Shown here: in pieces, positions 10,913 through 21,823 of the stretch
Numbering within the stretch: position 1 is the first letter of the stretch
How the letters are laid out: every line of letters starts with the position of its first letter
Notes under the pieces: generated by a model
Told to the model about the DNA's origin: nothing
What the model saw: the letters and a program-made list of their open reading frames with translations, nothing else
Database searches by the model: none
Position numbers and translations under genes: made by a program
Assembly: GCA_022393335.1 (NCBI GenBank)
Contig: JAJEKB010020412.1
Location: forward strand, 1-64,000
DNA length: 64,000 bases
DNA from: Macrotrachela quadricornifera
Lineage: Eukaryota; Rotifera; Eurotatoria; Philodinida; Philodinidae
Reading direction: 5' to 3'

Positions 10913-11510
10913 ATGAATGCATACCCATTTTTACCGTTTATCAATGATAAGTATTCTTCAAAATACGAAAAAACAAGTGAAAATTTAATAACAGTCTTTC
11001 ATTTTATGATGATACATAAAGGTTTTATGGTTAAAGACAAAAATGGATATGTAAGAAACTATATTTAAAAAAAATTCTATTCTTTTTTTTTTTAAAGGAT
11101 ACACAATTTTTTGATTATTAAAAAGAAAATGATCAACTATGTATTAATTATACAAAACAAGATACTATAGAAATATGTTTGTTTTATGAAAAAGATAATT
11201 ACTTTTACATCGTAAATCGCGTAAGAAGAAAATTTACACAGAGTTCATTTTTATTTTAAAATAATTTAAAATTTTGAAGGTCAGCTAATTGTTTTTCATG
11301 TTAATGAATTTTTGGATTCAAATAAGTATGTCTAGAAAAAATATTTTTAGTTTCTCAACTCGAATTTTTTTCAGACAATTCAAATGTTTACCAACACTGA
11401 TGGCTCGAATGGATAGACAAATCAATATTCTTATTAATATGATAAATAATAAAGTGCGTCTTGAATTAATTGAAGCTTGTAGTGATTCACATGTAGCAGA
11501 TTTTCGTTAA
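10913..11510 (+). pseudogene. Degenerate multi-exon gene of unknown identity
   Basis: Four exon-like pieces have coding-like translation and good splice edges. The first starts after TTTTAG at 10913 with ATG and ends at a GTAAGA donor (11051). The second starts near 11099 and is broken by TAA after DTQFFDY. The third starts near 11280 (QLIVFHVNEFLDSNK). The last is about 11376-11510 (CLPTLMARMDRQINILIN), ending in TAA. I do not recognise the family. A weak resemblance to PI31-type proteasome-inhibitor domains crossed my mind but is not supported by any firm motif. It is called a pseudogene because of the in-frame stop in the second piece. Confidence 0.45.
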
Positions 11511-12787
11511 GAAACAATAGATTTCATATTGAACGTTTTCCAAAAACAAATTCAGTGATTTTTAACATTCATTTTAAATAAAAACAAATACAAGAAGCAT
11601 TATCAACTATAGTAGTTTTTAAATCTTTTTCATATCTAATAAAGTTAAAATTTATGAGATAACTTAATTAATTAATTTTCAATTTTATTGTTTTGTGAAA
11701 GAAATATTTCAATAGCAAACAAAATATTTGCATTTCAAAATTTTGATTAGATTTGTAATGTTCAATAATTGACACTTTACTCATCAGATATTCATTTTTC
11801 GTATCCAATAAACAATTATTTCAAGCTTATAAATAACATCAAATAATCATAATTACACAATGATTGAAGTTTGTTCCATATTGCATCTAAACTTGATGTT
11901 AATATAAACTTTATTTAAATGTTGTACTTTGATATATTAATGAATATCAACATTATTTGTATTAGATTAATCTTTCAAAAGATTAATAAAGTGTTTTAAA
12001 TGATTTCTGGATACGAACATGTTCACGATATTCAACTGAATTTTTCGATGATATATTACATGAAATTGAAGATGTATTTGTTATTTCATCTGAACAAAAA
12101 TTTTTAGATTAGAATTAACTTGACGAGTACAATCGATGCATTAGAAAATTAATTACCTTATCTACTTTCATTTTTTCAGTTAAATTCAAAGGTTTGAATA
12201 TTAATAAAATCAACATTAATTAATATAAAAAACAAAAAAAGAATCAATTTTCTTTGTACTTTATGTGGCAGAAAGTCATACTATTGATGAAATTTTTATA
12301 ACTATGAAAATGCAATTAAATGAAACTTTAATCGATTACATATATTTTATTATTATTTTTTTTGTATGAGTATAAGCAATGCTGGTATATGTTACATATT
12401 TGTCAGCTGAAAATGATCTTTATCGAAATTTATGAATATTTTGTCTATGAATAAATGAAATTATATTTTAAATTGTATGATACAGTTTCAATAGTTGATT
12501 GAACACTAATTGTTATTAATTTAGAACAATTATTATTTGCAGACTGATCATCACCTAAAAATGATGCACTTGATAGAATGCAAGAAAAAAGATCTTGAAA
12601 TTTCTGTTTAGCTTACGACAGATTGTTTTTTAAATTATAATATTTCAGTTTCTTGTTTTTCTCATATCGTTAGAAGAATCAATCTAATGAAGAATAATTT
12701 TCATCCAGTTTATTTTTTTTATCAGTAATCGTCTATGTCGCCCTCAAATGCGATATATCAGTGAAAGAAAGGTTTCCATCTATTTTA
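11511..12787. other. Intergenic, no gene seen
   Basis: Very AT-rich sequence with scattered short open stretches and no motif. Confidence 0.55.
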
Positions 12788-12839
12788 TCTTTCTTTTCTT
12801 TTCTTTTCTCTTCTCTTCTCTTCTCTTCTTTTCTCTTCT
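12788..12839. repeat. TTTTC/TCTTC microsatellite
   Basis: About 50 bp of pyrimidine-only tandem repeats of TTTTC and TCTTC units, next to the helicase pseudogene. Confidence 0.9.
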
Positions 12840-12879
12840 ATCGATATTTTAACAATTTATTCATAATTACCCAGTAATT

Positions 12880-14775
12880 TACAAGCTAAAATATTTCAAA
12901 AAGCAGATGATGGTATTCGAAAATGTATTGTTGCTACAAATATTTCTGAAACATCATTGACAGATATTTAAGAGGAAAAAAAACGAAATTTTAAATATTT
13001 ATTGAAATTTTTTTTTCTTTTCTAGTTGATGGTATTATGTATGTTGTTGATTCTGGTTTTTGTAAATTAAAAGTATATAATACACGTATTAGTATGGATG
13101 CTTTACAAATTTATCCAGTTAGTCAAACAAATGCTAATCAACGAATAGGTAGAGTTGGACGAACAGGACCAGGATATGATTTATATTATAGAAAATCAGC
13201 AATGAAAGAAATGATCTTATTTCTTATTAAATTGAAACTGGAGATGTTTCATCCATCTTCTGTATAGAGAGATAGAACCCATGGGTTCGAAAATTTTGAA
13301 TTCAACAGGCCCTAATAGAGAATAAAGATGAAACAACTGCAAGTGATTGATTGATCTTCCCAATTTATTCCGGTAGCGATGTAGATTGATGTCATCAATA
13401 TTTTACATTTATCTTACCAATAGTTGACCAGTTATCTGTCTGATCTATTTAGACAATACTCTGAAAAACTATTCGACTTATAACAAATCTAAAATAAAGA
13501 TTTGTCGAGTAGTTTGACGCCCTAGATGTAACCATTCCATTAGAATTCTATCGAATATATATAATTCTGATTGGATTCTCTTAGCTAATCATCGAAATTC
13601 GTCAAGAGAATCATTTCTGAAATCTCAAAAAACTTTTTTTTGTTAGCTTTTCAAAAGACAAATTTGATTTTTCTACTGCAATATTAATTCCATCAATGAT
13701 GTAAATCTCGTATCTCTAAGTTTAGTTTTTGAAAAGATAAGATAGTTTCATTTTTCAATTTACTGAATATATGATAAAATTCAATTTATAATTTTCTGTT
13801 TAGACAATGTTTTCGTCTTTATACAGAACGTAATTTTCGTGAAGAAATGCTTAAAACAAATGTTTCAGAAATTCAACAAACTAATTTAGCTAATGTTTTT
13901 CTATTACTAAAATCACTTGGTGTACAAGATCTTCTTCAATTTCATTTTATGGATCCAACATCACAAGTAATTATTATTTTTTAAATTAAAACAAAATAAA
14001 TATAATTCTTCTGTTTTTTTTAGGATAAATTAATGAATTTAATGTATCAGTTATGGATATTAGATGCTTTAGATAATACAGGTTTAGTAATACCATAAGG
14101 TTGTCAAATGGTTGAATTTCCACTTGATCCAGCATTATCACAAATGTTAATAACTTCTGTGGAAATAGATTGTAGTATACTGAAATATTTGTAACTATTC
14201 TGTTTTTTTTTTAAATAAAATTTTATATTTTGTAAATTTAGATAATTGTATCAATGCTTTCTGTTCCATCAATATTTTTTCGATCAAAAGGAAAAGAAGA
14301 AGAATCTGATGCTGCTAAACGAGAAAAATTTCAAGTAACAGAAAATGATCATTTAACATTTTTATATGTTTATATACAATGGAAAAAGAGTGGGTGTGTA
14401 TTTGTTTTTTTTGATTTTTGATATTCAAATAATTAGTGTGCTGATTATTTTATTCATGCTAAAGCTATGCGTAAAGTTCGTGAAGTTCGACAACAATTAA
14501 AAGATATAATGAATACACAAAAATTAGACGTTAAATCATGTGGAAATTGGAATATTGTACGAAAATGTATATGTGCAGCTTATTTTCATTAAGCAGCTCG
14601 ACTTAAAGTATATTGAAATTTGAGTATTTTATTTTAAAATTATTTTCTCTTTTTCTTTTTTTAAAGGATATTGGTGAATATGTTAATTTACGTACTAGCA
14701 TGCCATGTCATTTACATCCAACAAGTGCATTATATGCAAATAAATCGGATACTTATTTTTTTGTCTTATAACATT
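12880..14775 (+). pseudogene. PRP16/DHX38-type DEAH-box splicing helicase pseudogene
   Basis: Decayed C-terminal half of a DEAH RNA helicase. PRP16/DHX38 remodels the spliceosome in the second splicing step. Pieces in order: [20 protein letters not shown] (near 12900); [13 protein letters not shown] to [13 protein letters not shown], motif VI (13040-13180); [10 protein letters not shown] to [18 protein letters not shown] (13803-13965); LMYQLWILDALDNTG (14030-14090); VEFPLDPALSQML (14110-14150); IIVSMLSVP (14245-14275); [15 protein letters not shown] (14340-14385); [18 protein letters not shown] (14460-14510); [11 protein letters not shown] (14555-14590); and [19 protein letters not shown] (14670-14730). 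This order and wording follow PRP16 closely. In-frame stops (for example before GCQMVEF and in CAAYFH.AARL) and a 530-bp unrelated interval after the first GPG show it is dead. The Walker A half is missing. Confidence 0.85.
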
Positions 14776-15383
14776 TTTTTTTTCATATTGATCAAGGTGA
14801 AATATATGTTCTTATGAAAAAAAATATCCAATGAATGAGAAGTGATTTATTTTTATGAGTAATGAGAAAAATCCAGGCTGATAATTATTCTAATGATATT
14901 TCCTTCGGTTTTTTGTCGAAATAGTTTTATTTAAGCCTAGGATAAATTATAAAGTCTTTTGTTTTTCATAAGAGAAAAAAAAAACTTAAAAGACTGTCGA
15001 TTATTGATAACCAATATTAAAAACTTTCAATAGAAATGTAACTTTTTATTATTGTTGAAAGGATGGTTGTAAATGTTTGATAGATTGATTAAAATCTTTT
15101 TCATAGTTTTTTTTAATGCTAATCTTCTGGGCTGTTGTACATCTAGATGAAAAAAAAAGGCAGTTTTCCGGAACATAAACATGCAAAATTCGACACTATC
15201 AAGAATGAAATAATGTTTTATAACCGGTTTTCGAGCCATCTATTCTCATTCATAATTATCGAACTTGAAAATCATCGATTAAATTATATGTTTAGCTTTT
15301 CCAAAGCTACACAGTTGCTTTTAAACATATGAAACGAGATTATGTTGAACGAGATAAATAAGTAGATATTTTCACTTTTAGTA
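14776..15383. other. Intergenic, no gene seen
   Basis: Overlapping short ORFs on both strands at 15027-15332 have no recognisable domain. It may contain further decayed host-gene sequence. Confidence 0.45.
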
Positions 15384-15524
15384 TTGTATTGCGTCAATTG
15401 GGAAAATTTCATTTAGCGAAAACAATAGTCTGTCGATGTTTGAATGGATTGCTCGTTGATAATGTCTCACGTAGTAATGCATATAATGCACTTGGATTAG
15501 TAAATAGTGACATCGGTGATTAGA
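15384..15524 (+). pseudogene. TPR-like fragment
   Basis: A stretch after a TTTTAG acceptor-like site translates as VLRQLGKFHLAKTIVCRCLN followed by NAYNALGLVNSDIGD and a TAG stop. The pattern (LGKF..A, then ..YNALGLV....GD) resembles one tetratricopeptide repeat of the kinesin-light-chain type common in rotifers. It is too short and isolated to be a working gene, and the assignment is tentative. Confidence 0.35.
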
Positions 15525-18026
15525 ATTCTAGTCTTATATACTTTCATAACTCTTTAGAAATTAGAAAACATTGATCCAATTGATTTTATTTTCATAAATT
15601 ATGTATATAATTCAATTGATAATATTCATTGAAGAATAACTAAGTTCGATGAAACATTAAGGATTAATAATGTAGGATAAAAAGTTAGAATTTTATATTT
15701 TTACCTTTATTGACATTTTATAAAATAGCTTTGCATAATAATGATTATAACATGTTCGTTAAAGTAATTGGAAATTGGAAAAGATAAAAAGAAAGGAGAT
15801 ATTCATATCGTCAAGTGATATTTTCTAAAATTATTCTTTATTTAAATAATTGTCATGTTAAAAATTTTCTGTTTAGATATTTTTTTTTTAGTTTCAGTAG
15901 TGATCGAACAGAGATAGATTTGCGATTTCAACCATTATTGGTATTAAACAGATATATGGCAATTCAAAAGAATATATTGCTGTGTGGAGAATATTTTGTT
16001 CTAAGTAAAAATGATAAACTGATGTTGTTTTTTTCTAAAAAAAACAGTTGAAAAAAAAAAGTTTTATCGGTAAACTTCTATATATAAATAAATAAATAAT
16101 TAAATATATTTAAGAAAGCAAATTTTCTTTTGGATTTGCTGAAGCATAAATTATATCTATAAATTATTATTCATATCTTTAAGGATTTATAGTGTAAACG
16201 TAGATCTTTTTTTTTATGTCTAGTGTGGAAGAAATAATTATTTGTATTGCAGGTGTTTTTCTTTTGCTTGATATTATGAGTACGTTTAAAAAATAATATT
16301 TAATGATTAATTGTTGTATTAGTTAAATATTGTCACAAATTTTTTTTATGTATTAATGAAACAGGTTTCTATTGTCTCGTTTGATTTTAATAAGCTATAT
16401 ATTGTTGTGCATAGGTTTTTTCCACAGATAAATTGTTTTCGAATACGCATAACTATGTTAATCAAACCGTTTTTTGTATAGAACTCAAAAGAAATTTTTT
16501 TAAGTATTTAAAAAATAAAACTATCATCATATATACTATGTACAAGAAATTTCGTAAAGTATTAAGATGCGTCATTGTCCATTTATATAAATATACAAAA
16601 TAATATCTAACCGTTGTTTTTATAAAAGTTTTACGTACTCATGACTAACTTTCCTATAATATATTATTGAATAATATATTATTGAATCATATCTTTCCTT
16701 ATAATATTAACAATAGAAACATGATAATTTAATAATAAATTTTTGTACTTGAAGATATGATGATGAATATATTTTGCAAATATTTTGGCACAAGTAACGA
16801 ATAAAATCGTTAAACCTTTTTAAGAATGTGTCATGAGAATAGGTACAAGACATGTTTGAACAATCTCTTTCTAATTTTTTTCTGATGAAATACTCCATAT
16901 GCAAAATGAATAACTTACATAATAATATTGTTTCGTATTGTATTGAGTGTAATTAAAACTATTTCAACAACTTTTTATTTTTCGATTCAGGTTTTTTGGA
17001 ACAGATTTTGTAGAATTTGCCATGATCTATCTTTCAGAAGCAATTCAAGATTTTATCATTTACTTTTGTGAAAGTATTCGTAAAACGTAGTTGGTGTCAT
17101 ATTGGTCGATTTCAAAAAACTTATTATTATATTATGATGTTTGTATTTTTACTATTTAATAATATATCATAGGAATTGTGATCATGAGTATTGGAAGCTT
17201 TTTAAAATGACATAATAGTTAGAATTTGCACTGTTAGTTTAAGTACTGGGATTTTATTGCATTTTAAGTGTTACCAAATACGTTGTATTTATTATTTAGT
17301 AATTTTTAGCAATTTAAAGAAACAAAAAAAATTTTTGTCTAAATTACTTGTATTTTTTAATTTTCTACAAGAAATGTATAATTAGATATTGTTTTTAATT
17401 TGAGTCACGTATGAAATTGTTACTGGTGAACATTAATTGGATTTATTAAATGGGTAAATGATGACTTGTTGCAATTTGAATTATCATAATATTTTGCAAT
17501 AAATCTATTCGATCGGAGATATATATATCTTGATATATTTTAGTTAAAAAACTTGATTTTTTTATTCGTATATTGTCGGCATAGCGAATCATGAAAAATA
17601 TATAATCATTTTAATATCCTTTTAGCAGATGTTTTGCTTTATAACATACTTTTCTTAATGTTCTTTCAATTATTCATTTACTAATAGCTCATGAAATTTA
17701 TTTGAGATCAATTCAAATTTAGTTATATTGTCTATTGCAAATTTATCATTTAGATCTATTTATTATTGATTTCTATTTAAAATTTTTCTAATTCTAGAAC
17801 ATATATGAATACAGTAATTTATTTAAACAATTATAGAAACATTGATATAAAGCTTTATTTAATTGTTTCTTTTATCAACAAAAAACAGTATATAATCAAT
17901 TGTTGAACAATTTTTTTTTTAATACTAATATAAATTGTATTTATTTAATGGATTTGATGGCTTCACGAAATAGTTCAATTCTTAAAATATGAATAAAGAA
18001 AATACAATATTTACATAATAAAAATT
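15525..18026. other. Intergenic, no gene seen
   Basis: About 2.5 kb of AT-rich sequence with short ORFs only (such as 15815-16051 and 16707-16904), none with a domain. No repeat structure was noticed beyond homopolymer tracts. Confidence 0.55.
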
Positions 18027-18573
18027 TTACATCGTTTTTTGGAACAAAATGGTGGCATCAGTTGGTTTTTGTTGTTCAGGTTTTTTTCTTGGTATTCGTT
18101 TTAGTTTATCAATTCCAGTTATTGGTCTTTGTTGAACGTTGATATTGACAGCTTCAAACCCACGAATAGCTTAATAAATTTGAAAAATTAATTTGAACAA
18201 CTATGAAAAATATTTTTAGTTACTTTTCTTAATATCAAATGAACAAATATCTGATATTAAAAAATTAGGATTTCGTTTTTTGCTTATGATTGATAAGTCT
18301 CGCGCAAAAATATCTGCTTGCTGATTATTATCCGTTCTATATTAAAATATTTAAATGAGAAATAATTTAAAAAAAAAAACCTTTTAATGAATGCATAATG
18401 TTTAAGACGGTTAACTTTGACAATATTTCCATTAACATTTTTTTCGATAACAAGATTATTATTTTGCTCTATAAGAGAATATTAACTTAGACGTTGATAA
18501 AACAAAGTAAAAGAATAATCGTACCAACTGTTGCGACATTTATTTGATTAACTTCTTTGGCTATTTCTTCCAT
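18027..18573 (-). CDS. Four-exon small basic protein of unknown function (130 aa)
   Basis: Reconstructed by hand on the minus strand: exons 18573-18525, 18468-18381, 18336-18224 and 18169-18027. Each junction has GT and AG edges and the spliced frame (393 bp) is open from ATG to TAA. The protein begins MEEIAKEVNQINVATV, continues NNLVIEKNVNGNIVKVNR, then ADIFARDLSIISKKRNPNFL, and ends TDATILFQKTM. The second half is rich in Lys, Arg, Gln and Pro, which suggests a nucleic-acid-associated or disordered tail. No family is recognised. It lies 370 bp downstream of the RPA-like gene on the same strand, so it may be another gene of the Helitron-like element or a host gene. Exons of 49-143 bp explain why no long ORF shows it. 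Confidence 0.6.
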
Positions 18574-18590
18574 CGTAGCAAGATACAAAT

Positions 18591-18609
18591 ATATATATAT
18601 ATATATATA
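18591..18609. repeat. (TA)n microsatellite
   Basis: A run of about nine TA units just upstream (minus-strand sense) of the 130-aa gene start. Confidence 0.85.
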
Positions 18610-18942
18610 GATGTAATGAAGTAATTAATATGAAAGAATGCAATCAATTGTATTATCTGAAAGAGAATAAAATTTATAATTTTAAATAACAGTTTTTAAA
18701 TTTAATTTATTGTGGATTTTTATTAAATGCACAAATGTATTATGAACTTTACTGGAACGTTAAAATAATGAGAAGTAATTAAGTAATATTAGTAAAAAGT
18801 GAACTTTTTGTTCTTGATTGAATAATTATAGAATGAACTTAAGTTTAACTTAGAAAGGAAAAACTTTTTTATAAATTTGTTTTTGTTTCATCGTAAATTC
18901 AAAATACCAAAACGAATAAAATCATACATTATTTTTTTAATC

Positions 18943-20307
18943 TTAAGGTTTTGAAATGTTTGTAATTTTTTTGTCCAGCTCACTGTACTCAAATCGGAAA
19001 TTACCATTCGCCAGTAAAGCTATTGCAATTTCTGTATCATTCGCTGAAACGGTAAGACCAACAAAGTTAAGAAGTTGTTCTAATAGTTTGCCCGAAGCGT
19101 AAAGAACAATTTTTTGATCACCTATATAATATTGTAATAAAATAGTTAAATATATTAAATTTTTTTTGTTTTATAATTCTTTAATAAAATCGCTTGAAAC
19201 TTACCGTGTTTTATAGCTAATGTCATCGAAATATCATACGTAATATTTTTTTTCAAACTGTGGCGTTGACATTTTTGACAATAAACCAATGCAACAGCAC
19301 CAATGACCTCTGTCAAATTGCCTTTGCAACTCGAGCATCCACTTGATCGATTAATTATTCCAATTTCTTCGATTGATGATATAATAGTTTTGTTATCTGA
19401 TAAATCGAGAGCAAGCGTAGTCTTTACTTCACTAACATCAGCTGTAACTGACTGAAACATGCAACAAATATTTTGATCTCGATTTATTAAGTAGATAAAA
19501 ATTATCTAATTACTTTTAACCTTGTTCAAACAATAAAATTATTGTATGAACGAAGTGAAGTTTATTAGATATTTTTTATGAACGTTTATTTACCGCAAGT
19601 GATGATGAAATGTGTGTATTAATAGTTGTAGTTAGAATAGATGCACCATTGAATAATTTACGACGTACTTGTGTAAATTCATAAGTTTGTTCTGTTTTTA
19701 TAATATCTGGAACCAAATCCATTCCAACTAGATAACATGTACCGCTGTCATCACCGATAAAAACAAATGTATTCGTATGTACAATGCCATCTAGATCAAA
19801 GTTTTGAGGCTGACGAATGTCAATAATAAATACGCGTATAGAACAAGGTTCACCACGTGTTAATGCATTTTGAATTGTCAAAACATCATTTTTAGTAATT
19901 TGGAATTGAAAATTAGGATTGACTTTCTGAAAACTAGCCCAGCTTTGAGTTTTGAATGTTTTGAAACCTTAAATCAAATTTTTTTTTTTTTATTAATAAA
20001 CTCATTTGTTTTTTAAATTTTCTTCAAATTAACCTTTCATACTGTAAAATATATTTAACGTACCATTATTATTTTCAGTTTTGCCCCATAGTCGTAAACC
20101 TGTATGATTTTTCATTGAACTTGTTAAAGCTATACCTACTGGCGTTGTTAAAATACCTGTTACATCGCTGAATAACCAACCATCAATTTCGTCATTGTTT
20201 TCGCATTGCATAGTAAATTTTATATAGAATTTTCTTTTTTTATGCTCATTGAAAACATTTGTTATGTATCCAATGATTGAATCTTTTGATGTGAATGTAC
20301 TTGCCAT
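18943..20307 (-). CDS. RPA1-like single-strand DNA-binding protein, four exons
   Basis: Minus-strand exons are 20307-20034, 19967-19594, 19451-19205 and 19121-18943. The introns are 66, 142 and 83 bp, all GT-AG, and the spliced frame is open for 1,074 bp (357 aa). The N-terminal half is beta-rich and OB-fold-like (GYITNVFNEHKKRKFYIKF, GWLFSDVTGILT, LRLWGKTENNNGTLNIF), followed by a second such region (IVHTNTFVFIGDDSGTCYL). A four-cysteine zinc-ribbon-like motif follows, CSSCKGNL then YCQKCQRH, as in the C-terminal domain of RPA1. Eukaryotic RPA coats single-stranded DNA. Some Helitron-type elements carry RPA-like genes to assist rolling-circle replication. Its position downstream of, and co-oriented with, the Helentron-type ORF supports that role here, though it is shorter than host RPA1. 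No lesion is seen. Confidence 0.72.
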
Positions 20308-21823
20308 TATTTGTTTGGTTAATGACAGAGTGACTTAAGATATATAATTGTAAAATATTTGAAATAACTTTAAAATAGGTTTTATTATTTTTTTGTTACT
20401 TTATTAATATAATACAACAAATGATAAAAACAAGTGAAATAACACAGAGATATTGAATAAATATAGAATCATAATGTTAAGCAATAATTAGACATCGAAA
20501 GAATGAAAATGACAACTACTAATTAGATAGAGACAATATAATAGAAATGGCGCATCTAATCAATATAAGGATTAGGTATAATATATTATTTTTTTAAATC
20601 ATATGTAGTTCATCAGAGTTATCATAACTTAAATATCAACAATGTGTTAGTTACAAAAAACATATAATGATAATCTCAAAAAAAATAAACTTATAATTTC
20701 ATGTTATGTTAATAACTATAAGATAAAAAATTGTTTTAAACGTCATGAAATGTTTTGTTTTGCTATTGTATTTTTTTTAACCGATTTTTTGTAAATTGTT
20801 ACTACCCTAAGAATAAAAAAATTAATTTCAAATTAATTTGTTAAAGTATATTAACGTACTATTTTATTATCTTAAATATTGAAACTACTTATTTAATAAC
20901 AGTTCTGTGTAAAATAAATTATTGCTAATCTGAAAATATATATAGTTTTGTTTTGAATATTTTATTTACTAAACTTTATTTTACTATTTTATTGGTATTA
21001 GTATTAAGACAATATATAAATAAGGTTTTCGTATTAAAAAATCATTATACATCTAAAAATAGCAATAGTTTTTTTTTGAAATAATTTGAAAATAAATTAA
21101 CTTACTGTTGTATCATCAAGCAATATTTCAATGATCTATCAATATTTTTTTCATGGAAGATAAATTCTTGTTAAATTGAAAATAATTTTATTTGAGCTAA
21201 TATTTAGATTAATATAAACCAACATTATATTATTAGTATATAAATAATATGTTAATAAGATTTCATTGTAAGAAAAATTATTACACATCTAAAAATATAA
21301 ATATTTTTTACTTACAAATTAATTTTAAAATAATTTAACTTACTTTTCAATCACAAAAAATATTTTGATAATTTACTAATTGACTTTGAACACAAGACAA
21401 AGTAGTGGTAATCTAAAGATAAAAAATTTTTTTTTATTAATATTTGAAATATTTTCACTTACTATTTTATTATGGTATATATTTATGAATTGTATTAATA
21501 AGTTATTGGTAAAAACCGAATCATTGAATATTTAATTGTTGTAAATGTATTCATATTGTAGGTTTAGGAATATAGTAGGTTCGTTCTTGGTTAAAAAGAA
21601 AAGTATGTTTTATGTGATAGATAATGTTACAGCCATTGTTGTAAATGAAATAAATTATAACAAATATAATAACAGACGAACAGTATACACAAAAAAATAA
21701 ACAAAAAGAAAATGTAAAGTAATAAGATACAGATTAATGTAATGAAAACGAAATAGGAAAATAGTTACAAATCATATGAAGAAGATGAAAATAAAATAAA
21801 AATAAAAAACAGAATGAAATTAA
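20308..21823. repeat. AT-rich spacer with diverged tandem repeats (period about 236 bp)
   Basis: No gene. Between about 20960 and 21540, words recur with similar order: ACATCTAAAAAT at 21049 and 21285, TTACTATTTTATT near 20978 and 21461, and AATTAACTTACT near 21095 with AATTTAACTTACT near 21333. This suggests two or more diverged tandem units between the Helentron-type ORF and the RPA-like gene. Element-internal tandem repeats are common in Helentrons, but membership of the element is inference. Confidence 0.45.

Noticed and set aside
13037..13267. Stand-alone small helicase protein of 76 codons
   Set aside because: It is one exon of the decayed PRP16-like gene; the tail beyond GPG is unrelated sequence.
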